Shown: positions 35,178 to 49,116, numbered from the stretch's first letter. The stretch: DNA of 64,000 bases from Euryodendron excelsum (GCA_033060915.1 CM065388.1:39818001-39882000); one strand, 5' to 3'. Notes: generated by a model not told the origin, from the sequence alone. Translations and numbers: made by a program.

Positions 35178-37161
35178 TTACTTGATGTTAAAATACTTCT
35201 GAAGCTCAGACTCGTCACGCCTGCGAATTTTCACCTTCAAGCCATGTTTAATGTACATGGTCAGGGCAAGCTTCGGCACCACAGGATGATTTTCCACCAC
35301 CTTCACCCGATAGCGGTACAAGATGGAGGCTGCCGCAAACTTCATCTGGTAATAAGCAAAATCCTTGCCTAAGCACAACCGAGGGCCGCCGTTGAATGCC
35401 GTGAACTTGTAGGCTGATTCGCTCGTGAACCGGCCGTCTCTAAGCCATCTCTCCGGCTTGTATTCCCTGCAGTCCTTTCCCCATATTGCCTCCATTCTTC
35501 CCATGGCATAGATTGCATATATTATTTTTGTACCCTTCTTCAACACAGTCCCATCTGGGAAAACATCATCTTCAACAACCTAACAAATGTAACACGAGCA
35601 TGAGCAACAGAACTTACATACCTAAATAAAGAAAGAAATCTCCAAAGCATTAGTTTCACCTAGGTTCCACCTGTTTTCTCTACTCGTATCTATTATCACC
35701 GGCCAAGAAGAAAATTTCTGATTACTCCCAACTTTTTAGTGTGTGTATATATATATATATATATGTATTATTTTACGTCGGCTCAGTCCTAATTTCGTTG
35801 TGATGGCATGTGTGATAAGAGGAATAGGATCATAATTTGACTAAAAAATGAATATGCATATTATTTTTTTTGTTCATATTTGGTGGATCAAAAATGGTAA
35901 AATAAAAAAAAAAATCATCAATTTTTCTGAATAGGAATTGTACCTCCTTGTGATCCACCGGCACGGAAGGGTACAACCTTAGAGCCTCTGATAGGGCAGC
36001 CTGCAAATACTCCATCTTCTTCACCTCCTCTGGCCTAAATATCAAAGGACTCTCCCTTTCTCCCTTCTTTGCACCTTCTCTTTCACCAATTATTCTACAT
36101 ATCTCGGCAAGGATTCCCTCCTCGACTGCCGGATTCTGATCAAGCAGCCAGAAAAACCAGCTCAATGCCACCGATGAAGTGTCCCTTCCGGCAAGTATAA
36201 AGTTCACACAAATATCGCGCAAAAACTTATCAGAAAAGGGTTGTCCCTGTTCATCTTTCAATCCCATGAACACTGTCAACAGATCTGATTTTTGCTTCTT
36301 ATCCTCGGATTGCAACGACAGCTCTTTCTTCCTCGTCCTAATCACTTCATCTGCAAACTTATCAACTTGTTCTATCGATTTCTTCAGGTTCTTTTCGTAC
36401 GCCAAGTCCAAATACCTCATGGCCTTCCATATGAATGTCGGCGTGACGAAACGTAGAAGTGTTGCCTGTGTTGCATCCTCAAAGGCTTTAGCAAATGGTA
36501 TTTCAGGCAATCCAGGTCTTAAGCAACCCGGATCAACCCCAAAAGCTATCATGCAGACATTGTCGAATGTTAATCTTAGAAGAACATCTTGTAGATCAAT
36601 GGCTACAGATTGCTCAACAGCTTCCTCCAAGACGAGTAAGAGCCGAGCATGCACAAGCTCGAGCAAGGATTCGGTTGTCAAGTGCCTGAACTTGGCAGAG
36701 TGGAATTCAATGCTAGCAGTTTTCCTTTGTCGCTGCCAAGTCTCATCGTCTGCACTGAAAATACCATTGCCAAGGAGATCTTGGACAGTATCGCGGAAGT
36801 AGACTCCCTTGGGAAAGTTTGGAAATTTGGTCTTGAGAAGATGCTCCAGGTTACGAGGATCTGAAGTTACAACGCAGTTGAGATTCGTAAACCATGGTCC
36901 TTTGAACGTAAAAGTCCCATTTTGACGGCAAAGAACTTCGGAGATCCATTCGTACAGGTTGGCGTGAAGGCCGGCAACTAAGGAAGGTAACATTCCGACG
37001 AATGGCCATACAGGCAGGCCCTGACGTTTTTGTTGCCTTAGCGAATGTATGGCCACGAAAACGATGACAGCTAAAAGAATCTCTAGAATTTGGATCTCCG
37101 GCAAGAAGAACCGCTTGCCGGAGGAGAGAGAAGAAGTTATGTTGGTATTGGGGTTGTTCAT
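35178..37161 (-). CDS. CYP86B1: Cytochrome P450 CYP86B1-like, very-long-chain fatty-acid omega-hydroxylase
   Basis: Two exons, 37161-35944 and 35579-35178 (GT-AG intron of 364 bp), giving 539 aa against about 559 in Arabidopsis CYP86B1. An N-terminal membrane anchor (about residues 20-41) precedes WPFVGMLPSL, an I-helix oxygen-binding motif AGRDTS (324-329), the K-helix ExxR as EALR (392-395), PERW (448-451) and the heme loop FNGGPRLCLG with Cys475. Long blocks such as ETWQRQRKTASIEFHSAKFR and FSDKFLRDICVNFILAGRD match the CYP86B subfamily as I know it. CYP86B1 is an endoplasmic-reticulum enzyme that makes C22-C24 omega-hydroxy acids for suberin. An in-frame ATG lies upstream at 37239, but a TATA-like box at about 37250-37243 and the Tyr-rich extension favour the start at 37161. 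All key residues are present. Confidence 0.93.
35580..35943 (-). other. Single intron of the CYP86B1-like gene
   Basis: Donor GTACAATTCC directly after codon 406 (Glu of DHKE) and acceptor TTGTTAG before VVEDDVFPDG; phase 0. It contains an (AT)n run at about 35744-35762. Confidence 0.9.
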
Positions 37162-37239
37162 GTTCACAAGGATGGGATGATGAAAAATGTAGTAGTAGTA
37201 GAAGTATTGCATTGTAGAATTAGTTGAAGGTGGTGTCAT

Positions 37240-39869
37240 GTGTTATATGCATGGGGGTGTTGGTGCTTGTGTTGTGTTTCTTGGCGTGCATGAGTTTAAA
37301 CAAGTGGTTCGATTTGGTGAGCTGAAATAAGGGATAGTTGCGTTTTTCTTGTGACTAACTGATTATTGTTTGTTTCCTGGAGTATGGTTTTGTTTTTGGG
37401 GTTCTTCTAGGGCAAGAGAATCTTGAGTTTGCTATTTGTTTTTATGTGTCCAAATGAAGGGTTTTTATTGGGTTGAATCCTTTTTTAAGGGTGGATGGGA
37501 AGTAGGTGGTGGCGGATTACCTAAGCCCACCCATCTCTAGAAGCCCACAAACGCTTCATAGTGGCAAAACTTAATTAGCTCTACATAATACACGAATTAG
37601 TGGTTTATGTGGTGACCAACAAGTGCATGGACAATCCACTCCCACGACTTCACGTGGCGGCCCTCTGTTGGCTATTTGGGTTCATTATCCACGTGTCGCT
37701 ACAGGTGGCACAATTGTAAAGCGATTAGCAAACATTCTTGAACCTGGCGGAATTAGTAGATTCCAATTAGGACAATTTGATTCTCGCCATTGAACTTTTA
37801 GGGCTAAAGAATTTTGATTTGGTTAGGAGAACTGCGTGGTTAAGGGATAAAAAACAGGTGCGACAATTTTTACTCCAAAGCCTATTTAAAGTGACGGTGT
37901 GGTGCTACTGAGATGCAGCGTAACACGCAAATATTAGATTTCGTTTTAATAGATGAATAATCTAGATCTTATTCTTGAAGACGAAACTTTTGATTACACA
38001 AGAAGAATAAGTCACAATGACTTAAAAACGAATATTATTAAATCTAAACTAATGTCAGTGAAGACTTACATTCCTATTTATAATAAAAATTAATCTTAAT
38101 TTTTCTAAGAAAATAAATAAGAAGGAAAATAGGAAACTTTCCAAACTAGACCTAGTTCAATTTGGAAACTCCTAGGAACTCTTCCGCAACCTATCCTACA
38201 TCACACTGTCATATTGATTGTTATTTATTTGTGATAAGAGCTTTTTCATTATGTAGTTACACCACCTTAGGGTATTTTCTATCACCCTTTTGATCAGTGA
38301 AAAAGTAAAAAACAAAACAGAAAAAGAATGAGGAAAACCTAAAAAATCTAAAATTTTCTTCATTCCTATGAATTTAGTTTACGATTTATTATTAAATTCC
38401 AAATCACTTCTATTAGTTTTTTTTTTTTTGGAAGCGATAATTCTAGTTTAGTAATATCATTTTCTACGAAAATCTTTCCTACTTTCTCTAGTTCTATAAC
38501 ATTAATTTGATATCAATCCAACTATGAAAGCACTTGGATACGCTCAAGTACACAATTACTGCATCTTAATTTGGGATCCCATTCTATGGGAAACATAATT
38601 ACCAGACAAGTGTGGGATCTAATTGTTGATATGTTTGCTCGTCACATGTCCACCACATTTGCTCTTAGATCTACGAGATAATTTAACAGGGGGTCGGCTT
38701 CAAATCTGTAATTTAGTTTTTTTGAATTGTTATTTTGAATTAGGAAATATTATACAATTAAAAAATTCATAAAAAAATTTATCAAGAAAATGATGCGAAT
38801 GGATAATAGCCATTCACTTCAAACAAAACACCCATACTAACAATTATTAATTACAAAAAAATTACTGTCACAGCTACATAATTTTGATGAGATTTTTTGT
38901 AATTTTTTTTTAAAAGATTAACATTTTCCATTTGAACATGCCGACTTGCTTGGGTGTAACCAGCTGATTGTTGGCTTATGTATCACAATGAACATTGCTA
39001 ATAATAAGTTGAGTGGTGCTACATAGCACGGCAAAGCTCACAGCCTATTCTCACCGGTTGATTTGGCTTTGTCTATGTGGCATTTGTTTTTCGGCAATAA
39101 TTCATGACAAGTATGGAATGTAGAGAGAAAATCTGAAAGGAAACAACACCTATCCGAAAAACTAGGTCGAGAAATTCTATCTGCTAAATGTACGTGTATA
39201 TATATATATATAAATGTCCATATATTTATGTCTGTATATGTTTCGCTACCATATACATATGTACACTAATGTATATATACTATTCAAACAAAACACAACA
39301 CTCTTCTTCATCTGTCCCACCCACCCCTCCCTCTCTCATTTGTGTTTGAGGGCTGTCGAGCACATCTACAACAGAGAAGGCTATAAATCAAGAAGTCCCC
39401 ATGAAGTATTTATGAACAATCCGTCACAAATGTTGAAAACCAAACTCTAAAGAGATAAAAGATGATAAATATTACAAACATATTATTTGTAGTGAAAAAA
39501 AAAATAGTACAAAAAACCAAGAGTTGGGTTTAGTTAGTAAGAGAAGAGAGGGAGAGATTACTGCTAAAAGAGTAAAAACGGCAACAGATCCGGAGTAATC
39601 TTTGTTATGTTTTCTCTTTTTATTTTCATTTTAATTCTCTTTTATTCTTAATTTCAATAATTCTAACCGAAGCTGACGTAGTTATTTTTGGTTTCCACCT
39701 CAGCCGGTGCGAATGCCTGCCGGTAAAAATTACCGTGCTCCATATCTTTTCTCGAAAGCGTATTAATGACATAATATTTGCCACGTAGGATTCCATCTCA
39801 ACCGGTGAGAGTATCCGGTGAAATTTGTCGTGACCCTTAGCATTTCTCTACATAAAAACGGCAAGCATT

Positions 39870-39905
<36 letters not shown>

Positions 39906-42770
39906 TAGTAGTGTATTCGTACTAGGCACGAAAATAAAAAATAAAAAATAATTTAATAAGATTGAGTGTACTAGTTTTATGATACATTTAATATTTTGAA
40001 TGTGCATTGTGTAATGCTAGAGTCACTGGTTATTTTTATTAATTTTTCATTAAGGATAGCCACAAGATGATGGAGCTCACTTTATCCAATACACGTGAGA
40101 TTTACTCACTTGTGTTTATTTGTGATAAAAATCCGATAAACAAAATTGGTGACTATAGTATTTTTTATGTGCATTTTTAAATGCATGTGTTACATATAGT
40201 CCTAACTACTAAAGATCAAGAGTATAATATTAGAACACAATCATAAGAATGTGCATTTTTCTTCAAAAATTAAAAATACTTGTGACTTTAAATTAAAATG
40301 TTACAAAAAAGTTATTTGTAATGGAAATGAATTGAGGTGATCAACTTAAGTTTTTTCAAGAGGATAGCGAAAAGAAATATTTGAATATGTTGAATTCTAA
40401 AATATTTGCTACAAAATCTAAAAATAAATTAATTCATTTTGACCCGATCATAAACGAATAAATCTTAATTAAATGGTTGATTTAAAACATTTAACATTAT
40501 AGAAAAGCGGTTAAATGGGTTATGCATGACCCAATCATCATAAATGAATACGCTTTAATCATATTATTGTATCTAATTTAGTGTTATATACATATCTTGA
40601 AAATATTATATCCAAAACTTTTCTTTAGATCCCAATCAACAAAAAAAAAAAAAGTCTTTCCTTTAGATCGGACAACAAGAACCTCCTGTCATTTGGGCAT
40701 ATAGTAATTTCTGAAATTATTCATGTGTAAAGAGTCGATACAAAGGAGGAAACAAAATGATATATAATTTTAATAGACACATGTAGATATGTAAATTTTA
40801 ACACGTGGTTCACTTACTATATTGTTACTTATATTTGTATATTTTATTTGAAAATAATAAGGATAAAAGAATAAATAATTTTATTATAGGTCTATTCATT
40901 TTATTTTACTCAAAATATTTGTTTTATTAAATTTTTTTTAACAATATGTGTCATTTCTATTTTAGAAATTCAAGGAAAGATTGTTAAGAAAGGTTCATAA
41001 TTAAAGGAAAATTGACAATTTTACTCTATCAATTGATTAATTTTTTTATATGAAATTTACAATAAATAAAAAAAATTTTAGATAAAATTAATAATAGTAC
41101 GATACATGAATTTTATATTTTTAAAAACAAAAATTTGAGAAAAATGGATCGAAACTATCAAATCAAACACCTTATAACAAATATAAAATATTACTTTTCT
41201 CCTTCTAGAAAGATAAATTAAATAGATTTGAATACCAAATTTCACATTTCTTAATTAAAGGAAGGTCTTTCTAAAATTATAAAAGAAGAATTTTAAGAAA
41301 ATTTAAAATAGAATTCTACTATTTTTTAAATTTTATGTAAACAAATTCTAAAATAATATGAGATTGAATTAAATTGTGATAAAAACTTACTAATCATGAA
41401 TAAAAGATAAAAGTTTCTAATTAGACTAATACTATTATAATATTTGTAATATTAATACTTAAAGATTAAAAAATTTAGAAACTTGGATCTACTTTTTTAA
41501 CTTTAAAAATCCAATAACGTATTGTTAAAAAATTCAAATGTACATAAATATAAATTTAGCCAAAATCTAAATTGTAAGAAAGCTAAAATGTTTTGAAAAG
41601 ACACCATAATTTAGGAATTTAGAAGGACTATTAAATTTAGTTACCATGTTGATTTTAGAAATTCAATAATAACAAATTTACGTAAATTGTGAATATTATC
41701 TTCAAGGTTCAAAGTTTTTATATTGAAAAAATGGTATGTTACAAAAATTACCATATTAATTTAATGACCAATGAGTTCATGAAAGGTGTACTTTTTTTTA
41801 TTTTGTAAATTTAAAACTTAAGAAAAGGAATCAAAACTTTTAAGCTCAATCACTTTTTATTATTCTGTTATAATTTTTTATTATTTTGCTATAATTTATA
41901 ATATAGATAAATATGAACTCGCGCAAGAAATCTTTTAGTCAAAAGAGTTAGACGGTTGTATGCCTTTTGGAGAACCGAATGTTCTATCGTTGGAACTGTG
42001 AACAAATATTTTACTCCAAGTTGAGGACGAAGGTTTGACAGATTGGTGTGGACGAAACTGCAAGACCATGGCCAACCAATATGCATACGTTGCTTGAAGG
42101 ACAATACATGATTTTCAGGTTCGTTCAAGTTAATTAACCAACTAGATTATGGTTTATCCAACAAATTAAGGTTGTAAGAGATTCTCATTAATTATGCATT
42201 TTTTACTCTGTTGTTTAATATATATATATATATATATATAGGAAGTTGGTAGCTATGTTTGGTGGTTGAGATGTTGCTTTTTGAACTTTTGAGGATTTAT
42301 TAGGTGTCCTATTATGTACCAAGAAAATTTGTCTGACAATAAAACAAATATTGGCCCCATAGAGCTAGCTAATTAGCCACAAATTCAGGGGCAATGGAAA
42401 ACAAATAATGACAAGAAATACGAATTGTAGGGAGAAGTATGGATTGAAGAATATATTTGACAAGCAATTTACAGCTGAATGGACAAGATCATAAGAAAAG
42501 TTATTAAGAAGCTTTTCCGATGGCCCTACCAAAGAAATTTAAAAAAGTAATGTTATATGAACAAAAAAATTTATATATAATATGGTTGAATGTAAATTAT
42601 TAATATTTTAATAAAACGCTCATTATAATAATTCTTAATTATAAAATATTACTTTCATATTATTCTGATACGATTTTATAAGCAAAATTTGTAAAAAGGA
42701 TAATATTTTTCAACTTGAAATCATCTTAATTGGATGATTATGAGTGTCAGTGGGGCACCCATTGTGAGGA
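37240..42770. other. AT-rich intergenic DNA, no gene seen
   Basis: No coding signal. It contains (AT)n runs at about 39874-39902 and 42218-42240, and copy B of a small dispersed repeat (38742-38920). A stretch at about 37900-38200 with CCTATTTATAATAAA and GATTACACAAGAAG has LTR-like composition but no ends I can define. Confidence 0.5.
38742..38920. repeat. Small dispersed AT-rich repeat, copy B
   Basis: Aligns by eye with 21674-21765 through the AAAAAATTCAT and TAATAG.CATTCACTT blocks, in the same orientation. See copy A. Confidence 0.35.
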
Positions 42771-42787
42771 CCATCATAATTTGACAT

Positions 42788-42840
42788 AGGCATGGCATAT
42801 GCCATACAATCCGCAAAAGGCATGGCATATGCCATACCTA
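42788..42840. repeat. Paired palindrome GGCATGGCATATGCCATAC, 30-bp spacing
   Basis: The 19-bp word occurs twice, starting 30 bp apart, and contains the perfect 12-bp palindrome TGGCATATGCCA. No gene or element end lies nearby. Confidence 0.8.
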
Positions 42841-45780
42841 TCCTCCTTACTATAATCATTTAAAGTTGTGTTAGGAAACGAGAGAAAAGAAATGAAAAAG
42901 ATAATAACGGATTCTAAATTTCAAGCTCCTATTTGGTCAGTTAGAAAAATAAAAAAAATAATTAAATATTTAATAATAAATTAAATATTTTTTGCAATAT
43001 TAAACTTTTATCACAATTTTTCTCAATTGTGCTCCCTTTTATTTTTTTTTTACCCTCCATTTTTTATTACAAACAAACAAGTGAAGGAATTTCATTTCCT
43101 TTACCATTTCTTTTTCCTTTTATAAATTTAAAATCCGTAAACAACATAAAAGGACAGCATATAGTGGTCACGACTGTCTCTTGGACTCCTTTAATCTTTG
43201 AAAAATACTATACGAAATATCATTTTTTAATCCTTTTTCTCACGCCTAAACACAAGTGAATGGGTTCTACAATATTTATTATTGTGGGTTCTAGAACCTT
43301 GTGTCTAGGAGTAAGAAAAATGATTGAGAAATGAAATTATATATGACATTATTCTTAATCTTTAAATGAAGCAATTCCAGAAACATTTCATGAGCTTTAA
43401 CTAGCAACCGTTGTCTCCATAACTTCTCTCTTTTCACGTTTCATTACATGTGAGTTGTCGTTCCCCTTTCCTAGCTATGAATAAATTTTTTGTTGTAAAA
43501 TGTAGGAAAAAGCTTGTTTGTCTGTTTGTTTGTTTGTGTGTTTTCCTTTGTAAATTTTATTCAAGTTTTGGGTTGAAAAGTAGAAACAAAATTATTTAAT
43601 ATCATGATATACCAATGATATATTGCATATTAACCAATTTCACATGAAATTTAAGAAGTTTTTGAATTCACAGAGGGGATAAATGAAAGGATATGTTGCA
43701 TATGCTTTGCTTGAGATTTATGGAAGTAAACAACGCATTTACTTTAGCATGAGTTTCTCATTTTAATAGTTTAATTTTAAAAATATTTCATCACATGTTA
43801 CTCATAAGAAATACTGTACATAAAAATCCTAAGTTTTTTTTTTTTTTTTTGCATTTTGTGGAATATTTACTTTTACTATATTGCTAGGCATTGCAGGAAC
43901 TAATGTAGGTAGCTGTATTTTGTGGTTGTTGATACCGTGATAGTGCCTTTTTTAACATGTGTGTTAAAAAAAAATTTTTAAGGTGGAAAAAAAAGTTAAA
44001 TTAGGTGTTTTATGTACTAATGAAGATTCCCGTTCTTTTGAAAACTATGCGTTAATGCGGAGACTTTAAGCAATTCTTTTATGCTAGCTATTCCTCACTA
44101 AGGCACGCAATCTTTCTCCAAAATTTAAAATTTTGAAAACACGTACCAATTTTTTCAGGATAGCCTCCTAGACCATTGTGGACATGACCCCTATTATACA
44201 TCTCAAGATTCTAAACCTATCGTCCCTCGAACTTGGGCTTTTAAATTTAACATTCTCAGGCCGGCCAATAAGTTTCAATCTCAAGCCCAGCCTGAAAGTA
44301 AAACTTGAGCCCAATCTATTCTAATGGGCTTGTAGACCAATTATTTAAAAATCGAACCAAGCACGAAGGGCTCACAATGTGGAGTTTGGGTGAAATTTAC
44401 TCGAAAAAGAGAAAAAAAAAATTATGATTGGTCGATTATGAGGAAGGAGATGAAGGGGGTTGTGATCTAGTGTCTTCACACTCATTGTAGTATGGAATAC
44501 CCTAGTTTGCTTGGATCCATTGGGTAGTTTATGAGTTCGGAAAACACTAAACTCTAGAGTTTTTGACATGTAAAATCCATTTTGTGGTTAAATCAATTGT
44601 GATTCTAAGGTGACAATCAGGGGTAAAGGTCTAAATGGTTGTTATGTGAGAGATTGACAGTGAAACGTAGTCTAATAGTTTTCAAAATTAAATATATTGG
44701 TCATAATGAATGGATTTAAAAATATAACGGGTTGGATATGATAAAATGATGGCTTGGATATATGTGCATTAAGAAACACAAACTTTTGACATTTTCTATA
44801 CTTGCGCTGTACCCGGAGCTTATCATTGACATAAATTGGTATTTATATATATTTTTCTTGTTTTGGATAGTGTTTATATTAACTCATTCTCCATGATTAT
44901 TGGACAATGTTATCATCTTTTATGGTTACAATGCTATGAATTGCATCTGTCGTAGTGTGTGTATGTTGTCCAAATTGTTCCTCCTTTGGGTAAAATCTAT
45001 AACTATCTTGGCCAAGGATTTTAATGCCCTTGATTCGGAATTTTTACAGAAAGATATATATGATCATTTCTTATAAAGTGTCAAGGCTGAGTGTTATACC
45101 GAGCTACAGGTTCCACCCACCGTTTACCAACAACTAAATATGTTTTAGAGACGTATATAAGTTTTCATTTAAAGTTCAAAATGCATACTCTCATTGGAGA
45201 GATGTCAAGCGCATGCAATACATAAGGGTTTTATGCACACTAGTACAACTACACTTCAATTCATTGATTTCTCATTCAATAACCATTAAATGAATTCTTT
45301 TCAGACTAAATAAAGAATCACATCTAGAAGTAAAATTCTTAGTTTGAATTAAGCATCTTCCAATCTCACACAAATTCCCCTCTTTAATTTTTTGTCTCTC
45401 TTGTTTTCACTCTCCCACTCTTTCTCACCAGACACCTCTTTTATTGCACAAGGTCCTCTCCTTTTTCTCTTCATTTGCTTTAATACAAGAATTATATATA
45501 CAATTTGTACATCTAACACCAACACATGCTACACATGCACCCTTTTCATTAGCAAGCACATAGGAGTCAATCACCATCATCCATGCAAGCACCCATATAA
45601 CATTGTGACTAAGTTTAATTACCTTGGTTAGCACTAATTAATTTTCACTTAAATTAGTCAATAGGGGTTGATCACAATAAAAACAAAAAGAAAATTAACA
45701 TTAAACGACGTCAATTAATCTAATCGAAATATAATTAAACTCAATACTTGAAATGAAAGATATGGGTAGCTCAAGGCATG
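42841..45780. other. AT-rich intergenic DNA, no gene seen
   Basis: Short frames only, homopolymer runs and no recognisable domain. The start of the Tat-like LTR to the right could not be fixed, so this boundary is approximate. Confidence 0.4.
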
Positions 45781-46924
45781 TTAAAGAATGTCTTAGTTAA
45801 CCTAAAAGGGTTAATGCAATATGCATGTTTTGGATTAATGGGTAACAAGTTTGGGTTTGAAACAAATAGGTGGGCCTAAGGGCATGTAATGAAACACTAG
45901 AGTGGGTTTAAGACCCAACTTGGAGAGGATGGGCTCAGTGGCCCACATGGAAATGTGAGATGGGCCAAGTGTCTAATATGAAACAAACAACGTGGGCCTA
46001 ATGGCCATGATAAATTAAGAAGCCGGCTTAAAAGCCCATGTGAATAGAATGGGCCAATGGCCTTGTAACTAAATTGAGGGATTTGACCTTATGGTCAAAT
46101 AAACATGAAATGGGCATGTTGGTGAAAGTGGTATCATTCAGACCAAAGAAAAAGAAAGTGGTATGATAAACGGCTATTAGCGAAAATGACTTGAAGAGGG
46201 TCTATTCGCCAAGTGATGACTTCAAATGGGCCTTATTGGCCGAAATGACTTGAAATTGGCTTATTGGCCAAAAATAGTTGAACCGTGCCCATTGACCAAA
46301 GTTACTTGAAGAGAGCCTACTGGCTTAGCTGATTTGAGAAAGGCTTATTGGTCAAGGTGGTTTTAAAAAGGCTATGGTCCAAAATGACTGGAAAATTATC
46401 TACAGACCAGAATGACATATAAGTATTATATATATTGTGGGCACAAAGGCCTGCATTTTATGAAATCAAACAGGCCCACCATGAAACGTAGGCCTGACCT
46501 GTCAGAGAGCAGGCCCGGTATACATAAAGACAAGTCCAAAGGCCATGAAAGGCCCCAAAGCCAAGTAAATCCAATTCGACCAAAGAAAGGATCCTAAAAG
46601 AATAATCCAACTCTATCTCGCGCCAAGGAAAGACAAACTTAAATATAATGGGATTAGAAAAACAACTCGTAGAAGGAGTAGGACATCTCTGAAGGCTTGT
46701 AAATAAGGTAAGGTGAAGAAAAACAAAGTATGCATTACCGAGAGCTCGAATATATTTTTTTCTTTTAATTATCTTTGATTAAGTTTGTCTGACTTAAACT
46801 TCGGAGTGGCTTCGACCTCAAAGAGGTCGACGTATACTCACGTTTCACTGTTCTTGTAGGCTCTTTAGTGTTCATGTTCATGGTTCGCTATGCAAATCTG
46901 GGCTCACGAAAAATCTCATCCACA
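45780..46924 (+). repeat. LTR of a Tat-like gypsy element (left border uncertain)
   Basis: The right end is well placed. CATCCACA at 46924 is followed by ATTGGTGCCATCTGTGGGAA, a variant of the primer-binding region (TTGGCGCCGTCTGTGGG) familiar from plant Tat-type gypsy elements. Inside, from about 45860 to 46560, GGCC-centred words recur every 40-50 bp (GGGCCTAATGGCC, GGCTTATTGGCCAA, GGCTTATTGGTCAA), a degenerate tandem array. A TATA-like TGTAAATAAGG lies near 46698. The left border is a guess. Confidence 0.5.
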
Positions 46925-46941
46925 ATTGGTGCCATCTGTGG
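46925..46941 (+). other. Primer-binding region of the Tat-like gypsy element
   Basis: ATTGGTGCCATCTGTGG directly follows the LTR end. It resembles the sequence that follows LTRs in this plant lineage. The primer tRNA is not assigned. Confidence 0.5.
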
Positions 46942-46957
46942 GAACTTTTGAAGTAAG

Positions 46958-47423
46958 ATGAATACGGGTTCCAGAGGCTTTGCATTCACAAGACCAAGGT
47001 GCATCAGGCCATGGGTTAGCCTGTTAATACCCCGAGAGCTTGGCTCACCACTGGGCTAGGGGAACTGACAACTCCGTTTAGAGGTACGCCCACAGGCGGA
47101 GAATAGATCAGCCGAACAAGAATGAAGGAAATCTCGAACAATGGGAGTCCTCTACGACCAGATGTTTTCCTTCCCAAGAACTTGTAACCCTGAAGTTACG
47201 AAGAATTACGATGAGGCGACCAAGAGATTTCAGACTTAAGGACCAAAATCCGCACCATTAGGGATGAGGTCGCAAACCACTATGATTGGAGAGGGAAACA
47301 GGGTAGACACCTCAAATGAACACATGATCGGCCCAGGCATCGTTCTAACCATAGGAAGAGAAGGGCATATTCCAGAAGCCTGAGCATCGCCTCTGTTGAA
47401 CGGCTTAGGAGCCATGCATCCAG
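46958..47423 (+). pseudogene. Tat-like gypsy gag, 5' part (before the copia insertion)
   Basis: A possible start ATG at 46958 opens MNTGSRGFAFTRPR and soon meets stops, so the frame is broken. It lies between the primer region and the copia insertion point, where gag N-termini are weakly conserved. The recognisable gag domain resumes at about 62840. Assignment is by position. Confidence 0.45.
47419..47423. repeat. Target-site duplication TCCAG, left copy
   Basis: TCCAG precedes the TG of the left copia LTR. TCCAG at 62718-62722 follows the CA of the right LTR. Confidence 0.9.
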
Positions 47424-49116
47424 TGTTGGCCCAAAAGGTAACCCAAGGGGGGGGGGGTGAATTGAGTTTTTTAAAAATTAATAGCAATTAAGATTAATTA
47501 AAAACTAATTTAATCAATAAAACAGTGAATCAAGATATATGTAATGCAATGTAATCAATAAGAAAATGAAAACAGAGCAAGAGAAATCACACCAAGAATT
47601 ACCGAGGTTCAACCATAACTTGTGGTCTGCGTCCTCACCCCAAGATCTTCTTAAAGTCTCCTTCCACTATGCAATCTCCAATTACAAAGAATGTGCTAAT
47701 TTACCAAGTGCTCAGCTCACTTTTACACAAGAACTTCTTCACAAGTTCCTCCAGCTACCAAGTGGTTTTGTCCAAGATCCACTTTGACTTACAAGAGTTT
47801 TTCTTTTATACGAGAACTCTCAAACTCTCACTTACAGTTGTATAAAAGTTATACACACGAAATACAAACTCTCTATGAAGAGTGGATAGGAAAGTAAAAG
47901 CTCACTTAATGCCAAAATAAAGACAAAAGGAATTTTCAGAGTTTCTCAGCTTGATCAGTCAATGGATGTTGTTATTTTTGTCTCTCTTATATATAAATAC
48001 AGTTGAAAGCTTATATATAAACCTCTGTATTAATTTCATCCGTTAGTATTTATTGGGGCTCATTTAATGCAAGTTCAGTCCGTTATAACGTTAGAAAAAC
48101 TAGCCGTTATTTCCTAGGTGTCAACACTTGATTTCATGTGTCGATAAATCTGGCCTGCATTTTTCAGATATTGTCTACTATCTCCATATGTCGACACATC
48201 AACTCTATGTGTTGACACTTAATCATTTTGTCTTTAAACTTTGGCCTCTGTCCTCATGTGTCGACACATTATCCAAAAATCTTCATTCATCTTTCCATTG
48301 ACCAAGTTCAGCTTCAGTAATACTATAAGATCTTCAAGAAGTTTTTTCTTTGGGGTATGATGATAGGTCGAAGTCTTTAATTCATCAAAATTGTCTTATA
48401 TTCAATTTGGATTGAATTTAACTTTTGATAATCATCTTTTTTTTTAATTTCTAAGCTGCTATAACTTCTTTCCATTAATGCCGAGTTCTTCTTTTTCATT
48501 TATGAGCTCTCTCCATCTGCTGCTAATGACTTCTTCATCCATGTAGAGTTTTATATTCATGATGCCTCATTGCCGAGCTCTTCTTTTTGCTACTAATATT
48601 TCTTTCTTCTTTAGGATCACTTCAATGAGTTTTTTTATAAATCTGATGAAGTTTACTGTTGAACATCTTCAATTTCTTTGAATACATACCATTTTTATTG
48701 ACTCTTCACATCTCAAATGAAGTCTACTCTTGGATTCTTTGTAGAGATTTTATAATTATGTTGAATTCTCTTTTTGAACATCTTCAATTTCTTCGAATTC
48801 AAGTCAACTTCATTGAGTCTATGCACACTTGATGAAATCTTCTTTTGAACACCTTCAATCTCTTCGAATGCAAATCATTTGTTTGAAGTTGTAATAGGTG
48901 TCATTGCTCTGTTTGGTGCATTACATGACTCTTAGAGGGCATTGCTTAATTTAGTTTGTTGTGCATCTACTTTGACATGTATTAGACTTTTCAGTTAAAA
49001 AATTTAAGTCTAAATTATAATATTTATTAATCTGCACACTAAGTAGATGTATTAGTAAAATAACACAAGGTTTAGTTGTCATCAAAATCAACATGGGAAT
49101 CAACCTTGAGTCAACA
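47424..49116 (-). repeat. 3' LTR of the copia element
   Basis: 1,693 bp, TGTTG...CAACA. It carries a cluster of TGTGTCGACACA-type palindromes (48117-48268). In element sense these are followed about 95-130 bp later by TATATATAAG boxes (48021-48012 and 48000-47987). A G11 run sits at about 47447-47457 where the other LTR has GAGGGAGAG. A 73-aa frame on the + strand is antisense to the element and is not a gene. Confidence 0.9.

Noticed and set aside
36179..36802. 207-aa plus-strand frame
   Set aside because: Exactly antisense to the conserved CYP86B1 coding exon; no family resemblance.
47566..47787. Plus-strand frame present in both copia LTRs (also 61142-61465)
   Set aside because: Antisense to the element. 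Shared only because the LTRs are duplicates, and lengths differ between copies.
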